The notes below the pieces were generated by a model. It was not told the DNA's origin, made no database searches, and saw nothing but the letters and a program-made list of their open reading frames with translations. Source: an uncultured Collinsella sp. (GTDB lineage: Bacteria > Actinomycetota > Coriobacteriia > Coriobacteriales > Coriobacteriaceae). From it: DNA of 64,000 nucleotides. Position numbers and translations under genes: made by a program. Where the stretch lies: NCBI GenBank assembly GCA_934668875.1, contig CAKUON010000006.1, positions 62,001-126,000 on the forward strand. The letters run 5' to 3'. This document shows, one piece after another, positions 26,219 to 34,082 of the stretch; within the stretch, counting starts at the first letter, position 1, and every line of letters starts with the position of its first letter.

Positions 26219-26288
26219 GCAGAGATTATTTTAGAAGCGAGGCCAAATCAGGGGACGGGATAACCTCCCATCCTCCCCAGTCAACCCA

Positions 26289-26406
26289 ACAGGTCGGCGA
26301 GGGTTGCCCAGGTGCCGCAGATTGCCGTGAAAGAGGAGCGACGCGTACTTGGGTACGCGAGCGACGAATGAACGGCAAGGTGCGGTGGCTGGGCAAGCCG
26401 CAGCGC
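26289..26406 (-). repeat. Structured 3'-end element, family B, copy 1 (after purH)
   Basis: 118 bases, ending 11 bases short of the purH stop codon. Stems: TTGCCCAG / CTGGGCAA, then GCCGCA / TGCGGT, then TTGCCGT / ACGGCAA, and an apical GCGTAC / GTACGC inside the conserved GAAAGAGGAGCGACGCGTAC and GGTACGCGAGCGACG. The copy at 49935-50053 is about 90% identical and carries compensatory changes in two stems. Confidence 0.85.
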
Positions 26407-26417
26407 CACCTCCCTAC

Positions 26418-28025
26418 TTAGTGGCGGAAGTGGCGGGCGCCCGTAAACACCATTGCGATGCCATGCTCGTTGCAGGCCTGGATGCTCTCGTCATCGCGCT
26501 TGGAGCCGCCGGGCTGAATGATGCAGGTCACGCCGTGCGCGGCAAGCACGTCGACGTTGTCGCGGAACGGGAAGAACGCGTCGCTTGCGCAGGCAAAGCC
26601 GCCCTTCTCCACGCCCTCGCGTTCGCAGAAGTCCTCGGCGCGCTCACAGGCAAGCAGTGCAGAGTCAACGCGGTTAGGCTGACCCGGGCCCATGCCAATG
26701 CCGGCCTTACCCTTGGAGACCAGGATGGCGTTGGACTTGACGCCCTTGCAGACCTTCCAGGCAAACTCGAGCTCGGCCATCTCGGCATCGGTGGGCTTGC
26801 GGTCGGTGGGGAACGTAAAGGTCGCGGGATCCTCGGTCACGTGGTCGACTTCCTGCACCAGCATGCCGCCGTCGATGGAGCGCAGCTCCACTTGGGCACC
26901 GTGGTCCACGCCGCCGGTAGCCAGCACGCGCAGGTTGGGGCGCTTGGCCATGCGCTCGAGCGCCTCGGCAGTGTAGCTCGGGGCGATAATGACCTCGACG
27001 AACTGCTTGTTCTGGTCGGCGAAATGCTCAACCAGCTCATAGGGAACCTCGCGGTTGCAGGCGATGATGCCGCCAAAGGCGCTCTTGGGATCGCAGGCAA
27101 AAGCGCGGTCGTAGGCGGCCGTGATGTCCTCGGCAACGGCGGAACCGCAGGGGTTCTGGTGCTTGAGGATCACGCAGGCCGGCTCGTCGAACTCGCGGAC
27201 CAGGTTCCAAGCGGCATCGGCGTCCAGATAGTTGTTGTAGCTGAGCGGCTTGCCCTGGATCTGCTCGGAGCCCACAAGCGGGAACTGCGAGCTCGCGGTG
27301 TTCTCGCAGCCCTCGGCAAAGCGATAGACCGTGGCCTTCTGCTGCGGGTTCTCGCCATAGCGCAGGTCGTCGACCTTCTCCAGCGAAATCTCGAGCTTGG
27401 CAGAGGTGTCCGCCACGTCGCTTGCCTGGGCGGCAAGCCAACGGGAGATAGCCGTGTCGTAGGCGGCGGTGGTCTGGTAGACCTTCACCTGCAGGCGACG
27501 ACGGGTAGCAAGCGTGGTGCAGCCGCCGGTCTCGTGCATCTCGGCCAGAACGGCATCGTAGTCAGCCGGGTCAGAGATGACGGTAACGCTCGCGGCGTTC
27601 TTGGCGGCAGAGCGCAGCATGGAGGGGCCACCGATGTCGATGTGCTCGATGGCATCCGCGAAGGTGACCTCGGGGTTGGCGACGGTCTTCTCGAACTCGT
27701 ACAGGTTGACGACGACCAGATCGATCAGCTTAATGCCGTGCTGAGCGGCCTCCTGCATGTGCTGCTCGGAATCGCGGCGGGCCAGCAGCGCGCCGTGAAC
27801 CTTGGGGTGCAGGGTCTTAACGCGGCCGTCCATCATCTCGGGATAGCCCGTGAACTCCTCGATGGGGGTTACGGGAACGCCCGCGTCCTCGATGGCACGA
27901 GCCGTGCCGCCCGTAGAGATGATCTCGACGCCAAAGTCATCGACCAGCGTCCGTGCGAAATCGACGACACCCGTTTTATCGGTAACCGAGATCAACGCGC
28001 GTGCGATCTTCACATCAGATCCCAT
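26418..28025 (-). CDS. purH: Bifunctional AICAR formyltransferase / IMP cyclohydrolase
   Basis: Last two steps of de novo purine synthesis. The N-terminal MGS-like cyclohydrolase domain (about 1-200) has [37 protein letters not shown] and [15 protein letters not shown]. The C-terminal transformylase domain has [19 protein letters not shown] and the FFPFRDNVD and [10 protein letters not shown] stretches. 535 residues is normal. AGGAGG precedes the ATG. Stands alone rather than in a pur operon; ends next to a family B element and a terminator. Confidence 0.96.
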   Translation of the reverse strand: MGSDVKIARALISVTDKTGVVDFARTLVDDFGVEIISTGGTARAIEDAGVPVTPIEEFTGYPEMMDGRVKTLHPKVHGALLARRDSEQHMQEAAQHGIKLIDLVVVNLYEFEKTVANPEVTFADAIEHIDIGGPSMLRSAAKNAASVTVISDPADYDAVLAEMHETGGCTTLATRRRLQVKVYQTTAAYDTAISRWLAAQASDVADTSAKLEISLEKVDDLRYGENPQQKATVYRFAEGCENTASSQFPLVGSEQIQGKPLSYNNYLDADAAWNLVREFDEPACVILKHQNPCGSAVAEDITAAYDRAFACDPKSAFGGIIACNREVPYELVEHFADQNKQFVEVIIAPSYTAEALERMAKRPNLRVLATGGVDHGAQVELRSIDGGMLVQEVDHVTEDPATFTFPTDRKPTDAEMAELEFAWKVCKGVKSNAILVSKGKAGIGMGPGQPNRVDSALLACERAEDFCEREGVEKGGFACASDAFFPFRDNVDVLAAHGVTCIIQPGGSKRDDESIQACNEHGIAMVFTGARHFRH

Positions 28026-28302
28026 GCAGTCCTCCTGTCTGGTACGCCGCCGTGCTCTGTGAGTCGGTGATACGTCGATCTGCAGCGCTCGCGCAGCGGC
28101 ATTGAAAATACTGATTCAATGTAGCGCATCGAGCGCATCGATGCACCCCGCAACAGGCGCATGTGCAGAAAAAGTTTGCGAGCGGAGGGGATGGGCACGG
28201 CACCGGGCACGGTGAGTTCATGGAACACAGGGGCACCATAATTAGATGCCAATAGCGTGGTAGAACTGTGCTCGATATGCATCCGCAAAAGAAAGAGGCA
28301 CC

Positions 28303-28944
28303 ATGGTCTCGCGGGTTCTCTACCGACCGTTTGATACCGAAGACTTCGACGCCATCGCGCTGATTCTGCAGCAGCTTTGGCATAACAATTCGGATAACGA
28401 TGAGTACAACCGCCTCGAAGCCGCGTGCGACCTCGCCTATTGCCTTTCTTCCTCAACGTTTTCGCAGGTTGCAGTTATAGATGGCGAGGCGCGCGGCATT
28501 TCGCTTGCGCGTGCGGGACAGAGCTCCGGCACCGCCGTCAGGGAACATTGGATGGATACTGAGCGTACACTACTGTCGCAGATGCGTGAGCTAGAACCCG
28601 AGTCGTGCGCCGAGTATCTCTCGTTTGTGCGCGCCACCATTCGAACCAACAACCGCCTGCTCGAGAAAAGCCCACTGCCGCATGACAACGAGGTCACGCT
28701 GCTCGCCGTCGACCCTGACGTCCACGGCCTGGGCGTGGGATCGGTGCTGCTCGACGCCGCAATCTCACATCTGTCCTCGTGCGGGGCGACCAGCGCACAC
28801 CTGTACACCGATTCCAACTGCTCGTGGAAGTTCTACGAGCTGCACGGCTTTAAGCGCGCGGCCACGCACCGCGCCAACCGCGAAGAGCGTCGTCACGACA
28901 TGCCGCGCGAAAGCTTTCTCTACGAACTCGACCTAACAGCCTAG
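28303..28944 (+). CDS. GNAT-family N-acetyltransferase
   Basis: 213 residues. The acetyl-CoA site is LLAVDPDVHGLGVGSVLLDAAI (motif A, here GLGVGS), then LYTDSNCSWKFYELHGFKR (motif B). The N-terminal half resembles the substrate side of GNAT enzymes and is not diagnostic. AAAGAGG precedes the ATG at 28303. It is divergent from purH; substrate unknown. Confidence 0.85.
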   Translation: MVSRVLYRPFDTEDFDAIALILQQLWHNNSDNDEYNRLEAACDLAYCLSSSTFSQVAVIDGEARGISLARAGQSSGTAVREHWMDTERTLLSQMRELEPESCAEYLSFVRATIRTNNRLLEKSPLPHDNEVTLLAVDPDVHGLGVGSVLLDAAISHLSSCGATSAHLYTDSNCSWKFYELHGFKRAATHRANREERRHDMPRESFLYELDLTA

Positions 28945-28961
28945 CCCAGGCAGCCACACCC

Positions 28962-28988
28962 AGTCATTTAAGTCTGTCCCCAATGAGT
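28962..28988. repeat. Short REP-like hairpin, GTCCCCAATGA family
   Basis: AGTCATTTAAGTCTGTCCCC then AATGAGT, with AGTCATT / AATGAGT ends pairing imperfectly. It lies 18 bases after the GNAT stop. The close relative at 48979-49011 has GTCGTTTAAGAACGTCCCC. Confidence 0.6.
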
Positions 28989-29014
28989 GGCCTAGGGGGT
29001 TTGTAGATAGCCGT

Positions 29015-29061
29015 GGTCAAAAAACATCAAATATGAGTACTGCTGCCTTTTTAGTAGCAGC
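29015..29061 (+). repeat. ATATGAGTACTG repeat, copy 2
   Basis: GGTCAAAAAACATCAAATA then TGAGTACTG and the hairpin CTGCTGC / GTAGCAG around CTTTTTA. It matches 10782-10828 over most of its length, with differences in the stem that keep or restore pairing. Confidence 0.75.
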
Positions 29062-29138
29062 AACTTGGGGCATTTTTGATGTTTGTAGGCATGACGACCA
29101 GCTGCACGAGCTGACGTAGCTCCTCAAATGTTCAATAA

Positions 29139-29183
29139 AATGGGCTCCTAACGAGAAGTACTCTCATTAGGAGCCCATTATTA
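29139..29183. terminator. Perfect stem-loop, terminator-like
   Basis: AATGGGCTCCTA / TAGGAGCCCATT with an inner GAGA-AGTAC-TCTC. The plus strand continues ATTATTATG, with no clean T-run, so it is a weak terminator at best. It sits between two copies of the ATATGAGTACTG repeat. Confidence 0.5.
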
Positions 29184-29205
29184 TGTGCAAACATATGTGA
29201 CCAAC

Positions 29206-29240
29206 GCAGCAACAGTACTCATATTTGGCATTTTTTGTCC
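29206..29240 (-). repeat. ATATGAGTACTG repeat, copy 3 (inverted, shorter)
   Basis: On the minus strand: GGACAAAAAATGCCAAATA then TGAGTACTGTTGCTGC. It shares the A-run and ATATGAGTACTG block but lacks the CTTTTTAGTAGCAG half seen in copies 1 and 2. Confidence 0.7.
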
Positions 29241-29355
29241 ACTGCCCCTTGCGCGAAGATCCGCAGCGGAAAGTTTGACCCGTTTCGATGCACAAAAATG
29301 GGATGAATCTTCCCTGGCAACCGCCCAGAAAGATCCACCCCAAAGCAAGCGCTCG

Positions 29356-31302
29356 CTAGAACGTTCCGCCGCCTCCTCCGCCGACGCCGCCACCGCCGCC
29401 ACCGGAAAAGCCGCCGCCGCTGCCGTCGCTCGAGCTATCGGAACTCGAAGCCAGCTCGCGGATGGTCTCGTGATACACATCGTTGAACGAATCGAGCGGG
29501 GACTCGTTGCCGTAGTGATGGTAATACCACCAGTAGCAGGGGTAGTTGTCGTAGAAATCGTCGCTGTTGCGCAGATCCGCAGGCACGGCCTCGGCCAGCT
29601 GTCGCAGCACTTCTTTCGAAACGCCCAGGGCAACGCCCATCACCAGCAGTTTGTTCCACAAGATCAGGTCGCTGGGGACGGCCTCCTTCAGACGCGTAAA
29701 GTCCTCGAGCCAATGCTTGAGCGCCTTGCAGCGAGCCGCCACCTCGGCGCCCTCCGGCGTGTAACGGCGGAAGGTGCAGCTCAGGACAAAGCCCACGATC
29801 GTGACGGGAATCGAGATCATAGCGGCGCCGACGTTGGCGTCCGCAAAGTCGGTATAGATCAGAGAGCCCAGAATGCCAAAGACAATGATGATGCCGAGAA
29901 CCAGGCCGGCCACCATCGCGATAGTGCCATCCGATGCGATAAACTCGCGCGCCTCCAGCTTGCCCTTAACCGTGCTCTGATAGTCCTCGAGCTTGTCGCC
30001 AACAGATGTGGTGCGCTCGCTAGCGTACTCCTCCAGCTCGCTAAACGTGCGTGAACGGACGCCGTCTTTATCGGGCTTAACGCCGGCGAAGAAGACCTTG
30101 AGCACATCGCGATCGATGCCGTCCTTCTTGGCAGCCTTCCAGGCCTCGTCGGTCACTGTGATGCGATACGTCTGCTCCTCTTTTTCGCGACGGAGCAGAC
30201 CCTTCTTCTTGGTCTCGGTCGCTTCTTCCAGCTTGATCACGCGGTCGTCGGTGAGCTTCATAAGCGTGGCGATATATGCCTGATCGGGCACATCGCTCCA
30301 GCTCATGAGAGCTGCAAGCACCGCGGGATGGTCGGCCGAGGGCACATCGCGGAAGTACTCGTCCTGGAAGAGCGGCTTGGGCTTGGGCCTGCGCAGCTTA
30401 AGCATCACGATCACACCGGTATAGGCAACCGCCACGACAACACACACCACGGCAATCGCGCCGGCAACCGCACGCGCGTGCTCACGGCGAGCGTTGGCCT
30501 CGTCGGCCCATTCCTTCTCTTCGCTCAGAATCGTCAACATGCGCTTTTCGCCCGAGACGGCAAGCTGCGGCACCCAGTCGCTGGGGAAGGCGATGCGTGC
30601 CTCGGCGAATTCGCCCTCATGCACGCAGGGAATGGTATAGGTGACCATGGGCTCGTCCGCATCGAGCGACACGTCGCCCGTCAGCGGGCCGTGGCCCCAT
30701 GCGCGGAAGTTATCGCCCTTGACGGCAGCCGTCCCGGCAGCGGCATTTGCAAAGTAGACTTCCATCTCGACGTCATCGGAGTCCGCCGACCAGCCGTCGC
30801 CGACGAATTTCCAGTAAAGCTCGGCGGTATCGGCCCAGTTCATAACCGCACCGGTCATGGAATAACTCACGTAGTAGATTGCGCTGTCGCCGCTCTCGTG
30901 GGGGCTGAACACCTTAATCTTTACGCCGTCGTCGGACTGTTCCACCGTGTAAACGCCGTCGTCGCCTTTGTTTGCGCTGTCGACCTTGTTAAACGCAGTG
31001 TCGTCTTCCTCGACGCTCAGCACATTGACGACCACCGAGCCGCCTTGCTGGTTAGAGCCTGTATTGATATCCCAATACACGCCGTTGATGTCATCGTCGA
31101 AATCGAACTGGCGTCCCTCGACAACGGTCAGCGAGCCATCGGCCTCAACCGTGGCACCGATATAGGTTTGGCTCATGGAGTAGCCGTCGGCGTGCGCGAC
31201 GGCAGGCAGCAGCAACAACGCAAGCGCGACGAGTGTGCAGGCGGAAGCGAATCGCGCAAACAGGCGGCGCTGCCGACGGGTCTTGGCAACGGGGGCGTTC
31301 AT
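29356..31302 (-). CDS. DUF2207-type membrane protein with glycine-rich C-terminus
   Basis: 648 residues. Signal peptide or first membrane segment at about 15-40 (LVALALLLLPAVAHA), then an extracellular beta-rich DUF2207 domain, a membrane segment at about 277-300 (IAVVCVVVAVAYTGVIVML), a cytoplasmic region with winged-helix-like parts (LMKLTDDRVIKLEEA) and two more membrane segments at about 460-520. The last residues are almost pure Gly after a Ser run. The ATG at 31302 has AAAGGA; 31338 is less likely. The function of this widespread family is unknown. Confidence 0.88.
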   Translation of the reverse strand: MNAPVAKTRRQRRLFARFASACTLVALALLLLPAVAHADGYSMSQTYIGATVEADGSLTVVEGRQFDFDDDINGVYWDINTGSNQQGGSVVVNVLSVEEDDTAFNKVDSANKGDDGVYTVEQSDDGVKIKVFSPHESGDSAIYYVSYSMTGAVMNWADTAELYWKFVGDGWSADSDDVEMEVYFANAAAGTAAVKGDNFRAWGHGPLTGDVSLDADEPMVTYTIPCVHEGEFAEARIAFPSDWVPQLAVSGEKRMLTILSEEKEWADEANARREHARAVAGAIAVVCVVVAVAYTGVIVMLKLRRPKPKPLFQDEYFRDVPSADHPAVLAALMSWSDVPDQAYIATLMKLTDDRVIKLEEATETKKKGLLRREKEEQTYRITVTDEAWKAAKKDGIDRDVLKVFFAGVKPDKDGVRSRTFSELEEYASERTTSVGDKLEDYQSTVKGKLEAREFIASDGTIAMVAGLVLGIIIVFGILGSLIYTDFADANVGAAMISIPVTIVGFVLSCTFRRYTPEGAEVAARCKALKHWLEDFTRLKEAVPSDLILWNKLLVMGVALGVSKEVLRQLAEAVPADLRNSDDFYDNYPCYWWYYHHYGNESPLDSFNDVYHETIRELASSSDSSSDGSGGGFSGGGGGGVGGGGGGTF

Positions 31303-31415
31303 AGGCACATCCTTTGTCTGTGGTACCAGTAGCGTCATTGTCCCACGTTTGCGGGTTCATGTGACGAACATCTAGGTCAGCGGAGCGTCAAAACGGGACG
31401 AAAGTCACACCCGCG

Positions 31416-31463
31416 GCCGGCACTGGGGACGTTCCTTATCTGCCGGCAATCTGGGACACTCCT
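31416..31463. repeat. REP-like hairpin, GGGGACGTTCC family
   Basis: GCCGGCA / TGCCGGC stem around CTGGGGACGTTCCTTATC, followed by ATCTGGGACACTCC. It shares CCGGCA and GGGACGTTCCT with 3224-3281, but its second arm is degraded. Confidence 0.6.
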
Positions 31464-31640
31464 TGGCATAGCCCGCTCCGGCAATAGATACCACTTCATA
31501 GCTCCATCACAGGTGTAGCGGCTTTGTGTGGGCGCGGCATGCGCTGATTGAGCCGCCAGTTGAGGGGCATAAAGCAGTTGAGCGAAAACGGTTTGCCCCT
31601 TTGCCGTCCGCTCGAGGATCATGTCCCCCTTTTCCGCGGA

Positions 31641-31673
31641 AACCCCGGCAGTTGCGAAGAGCTGCCGGGGTTT
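31641..31673. terminator. Terminator-like hairpin without an obvious upstream gene
   Basis: AACCCCGGCAG / CTGCCGGGGTT, 11 bp and perfect, then TCTGTCGTTT on the plus strand. On the minus strand it would end TTTCCGCGG. No gene runs into it from the left on the plus strand. Confidence 0.6.
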
Positions 31674-31797
31674 CTGTCGTTTGAGGGCTAGATTGATTGA
31701 AGGCGATTAAGGCGCCGAGCCGGTGGTCCGGCACGCGCAACGCGCGGCCTCAGCAACTTGCAGGCCACGGCAGCGTCTCCCCCACCGCGCCCCGCGC

Positions 31798-31803
31798 TAT
31801 ACT
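31798..31803 (+). promoter_or_regulatory. -10 box placed for leaderless transcription
   Basis: TATACT ends seven bases before the ATG at 31811, and no purine-rich ribosome site lies between. That spacing would put the first transcribed base at or very near the A of ATG. No clear -35 is seen. Confidence 0.5.
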
Positions 31804-31810
31804 CGTCCGC

Positions 31811-32815
31811 ATGGACATCAACGCACGCAACATAGCAACACCCGCCGCCGACGCGCCAACGACGCCGGCCGCCCCCACCCCCGTCGTGGGGCGCTTTGCC
31901 CCGTCGCCCTCGGGCCGCATGCACCTGGGCAACGTGTTCAGCTGCCTGTGCGCGTGGCTTTCGGCCCGCGGCCAGGGCGGCAGCATCGTGTTACGCATTG
32001 AGGACCTGGACGATCGCTGCAAGCGCCCCGAACTTGCCGCCCAATTGATTGACGACCTGGCCTGGCTGGGGCTGGAGTGGGACGAAGGCCCCTACTACCA
32101 GCACGACCGCCTAGACCTGTACGAGAGCGCCTTGCGCCGGCTGAAAGACGCCGGCCTCACCTATCCCTGCTTTTGCACACGCGCCGAGCTCCACGCCGCG
32201 AGTGCACCGCACGCGAGCGACGGCACGCCCATCTACCGTGGCGCCTGCCGAAGTCTTTCGGCCGAGGAGGTGGCCCGCCGCAGCGCCCTGCGCGCCCCGG
32301 CCACACGTCTGCGCGTGCCCACCGTCGACGACCTCGCAGACGACGTGATCGAATTTGTGGATCGCACGTACGGCGCCCAATGCGAAGCACTCGCCACCGA
32401 GTGCGGCGACTTTTTGGTGCGCCGCAGCGACGGCGTGTTTGCCTATCAGCTAGCCGTGGTGGTCGACGACGCTGCCATGGGCGTCACCGAGGTCGTGCGC
32501 GGATGCGACCTGCTGGGGTCCACGCCGCGCCAGATCTATCTGCAGCACCTGTTGGGACTGCCCACGCCGCACTACGCACATATTCCGCTGCTCATGGCAC
32601 CAGACGGCCGCCGCCTTTCCAAACGAGACCGCGATCTTGACCTGGGCGAACTCCGCGCCCGCTTTGGCACGCCCGAAACGCTGCTGGGCTGGCTCGCCGG
32701 GCAAACGGGCATCGCGCCGGACACCACGCCGCGCTCTGCCGAGCAGCTGGTCGAGCACTTTAGCTGGGATGTTATCCGTGCGCATCGGGAGAACATCACT
32801 GTAACGGTCGAGTAG
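31811..32815 (+). CDS. gluQ: Glutamyl-Q tRNA(Asp) synthetase homologue (GluQ-type)
   Basis: Truncated glutamyl-tRNA synthetase lacking an anticodon domain; in E. coli YadB attaches glutamate to queuosine in tRNA(Asp). The HIGH-like motif FAPSPSGRMHLGNV is at about 29-42, IEDLDDRC follows, a zinc site is formed by YPCFCTRAEL and YRGACR, and LSKRDRDLDL is the KMSKS-like loop. 334 residues. The ATG at 31811 fits the family start, and the only signal before it is a -10 box, so a leaderless mRNA is likely. A run of Thr/Pro/Ala at residues 8-24 is low-complexity. Confidence 0.85.
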   Translation: MDINARNIATPAADAPTTPAAPTPVVGRFAPSPSGRMHLGNVFSCLCAWLSARGQGGSIVLRIEDLDDRCKRPELAAQLIDDLAWLGLEWDEGPYYQHDRLDLYESALRRLKDAGLTYPCFCTRAELHAASAPHASDGTPIYRGACRSLSAEEVARRSALRAPATRLRVPTVDDLADDVIEFVDRTYGAQCEALATECGDFLVRRSDGVFAYQLAVVVDDAAMGVTEVVRGCDLLGSTPRQIYLQHLLGLPTPHYAHIPLLMAPDGRRLSKRDRDLDLGELRARFGTPETLLGWLAGQTGIAPDTTPRSAEQLVEHFSWDVIRAHRENITVTVE

Positions 32816-32830
32816 CCAGCCATCCCGCCT

Positions 32831-33556
32831 CTACGCAACATCCCAGGACTGGAGTTCGTCGCCTAGGCGAACGATGCAGTCGTAGAGCACGGTATGGCAC
32901 TCGGCCGGGTTGGCATCTCGATGAAAATGCCCGTAATACCAGCGTTTGTAGTCCAAGCGGTCTTCCAGCTCATCGAAAAACGCCGTAAGCCGATCAACGG
33001 CGGGGCAATTCCAGCCGGGCACCGGATAAAGCGTGGGCGAAAGCATGCGCGTAGAGCAGGTGTGGGTGATCACGTAGTCGACCTTCCAGCCCACGCTGTC
33101 GAGCTTTGTCCGTGCCTCCTCAAAGTTGCGCTCGTCCGGCAGTTCCTGCGGCCACCAGCTGGAATACGGAATGCGGTATTCCTTGTCCACGCTCGTGGCG
33201 CCGCCCATGGTAAAGACCGTTGAGCCGTCGAGCTCAAAAACCTCGCCGCGCGTCAGGCGCCGTATGGGCGAAGTATCCGACAGACGCTGCGTCAGCCCAC
33301 CGTGCCACAGCTCCATGGGGCGTTCTGCCCAATGGTCGTAGCGTTCGTGGTTGCCGTCGACGAACAGCACGGTATAGGGGCGCGACTCCAGCCAAGCGAT
33401 GTCGGCACACTCCTCGGCAGAGAAATCCCACGGAAAGCCAAAGTCGCCGGCGATAATCAGATAGTCGTCGCTCGTCAGGCCATCCCCAAGATCCCAATCG
33501 CGCAGCTTTTGCATGTCGAGGCCGCCGTGAATATCGCCCGTCACATAGACCGTCAT
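32831..33556 (-). CDS. Calcineurin-like metallophosphoesterase
   Basis: 241 residues. Metal-binding motifs in order: VTGDIHGGLD, IIAGDFGFPWD, FVDGNHERYD, THTCSTRML and WYYGHFHRD. The plan fits a cytoplasmic phosphoesterase of the Ser/Thr-phosphatase or ApaH-like superfamily; the substrate cannot be told. The ATG at 33556 opens with MTVYVTGDIHGG, where the family normally starts; the longer frame to 33592 is unlikely. Its stop is 15 bases from the convergent gluQ stop. Confidence 0.85.
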   Translation of the reverse strand: MTVYVTGDIHGGLDMQKLRDWDLGDGLTSDDYLIIAGDFGFPWDFSAEECADIAWLESRPYTVLFVDGNHERYDHWAERPMELWHGGLTQRLSDTSPIRRLTRGEVFELDGSTVFTMGGATSVDKEYRIPYSSWWPQELPDERNFEEARTKLDSVGWKVDYVITHTCSTRMLSPTLYPVPGWNCPAVDRLTAFFDELEDRLDYKRWYYGHFHRDANPAECHTVLYDCIVRLGDELQSWDVA

Positions 33557-33641
33557 CGGATCACCACTTCCCTGTAAGTCGCTAGTCCACATTCTGCACG
33601 ATCACTAAGCCAACCGTTCCAGCCCTTCCATCCCTTAGGGC

Positions 33642-33881
33642 TTACCCCTCGTTCTTCCATCCAAACGGGTCAAACACCCAAAAAATCAGATCGAGCACGC
33701 CGCCGGTCATCATGGCGCCGGCAAGGGCTATGCAAACGTGCAGAGAACTGGCACTTCGGAGCACGTCGAACGGCCCCAGAACAGCCAGCAGGGCGACCGC
33801 TGCGCCGGCAAGGCACAGCGCAAGGCACGGCCCCGCGTCCTTGACGCACTTCTTTGCAAGGTGCTTGGTGTTGTCACTCAT
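33642..33881 (-). CDS. Small two-span membrane protein, unknown
   Basis: 79 residues from the ATG at 33881 with AAGGAG ten bases before. Two hydrophobic segments, about residues 16-36 (CLALCLAGAAVALLAVLG) and 46-68 (HVCIALAGAMMTGGVLDLIFWV), with an aromatic-rich end DPFGWKNEG. No known family. It lies upstream of the phosphoesterase on the same strand, 85 bases apart, and may share its transcript. Confidence 0.65.
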   Translation of the reverse strand: MSDNTKHLAKKCVKDAGPCLALCLAGAAVALLAVLGPFDVLRSASSLHVCIALAGAMMTGGVLDLIFWVFDPFGWKNEG

Positions 33882-34082
33882 CAAAATCGAACTCCTTAGA
33901 GGGTCGCTGTTCAGATGCATGCCGCCGTGGCAGAGTAGGACGGCAGGTTAAGTGTCACACGTCGTGCGGACACGTGTGCAAGCTCATACCAAACTGCCAA
34001 TCCCAATCGTCATACATCTAAAACACGAACGATCGATCTGTTATCCTGGCGCCAACATAGTCTTTCGAAAGGTTTGGCCGGG

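Larger units (their letters stand above)
31303..31810. other. 508-base gap: repeat, terminator-like hairpin, possible leaderless promoter
   Basis: No convincing gene. It holds a REP-like hairpin (31416-31463), an unassigned stretch (31464-31640) ending in a strong hairpin (31641-31673), and a -10 box next to the following start codon. The 31464-31640 stretch followed by a hairpin could be a small RNA, but I recognise no family. Confidence 0.4.
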
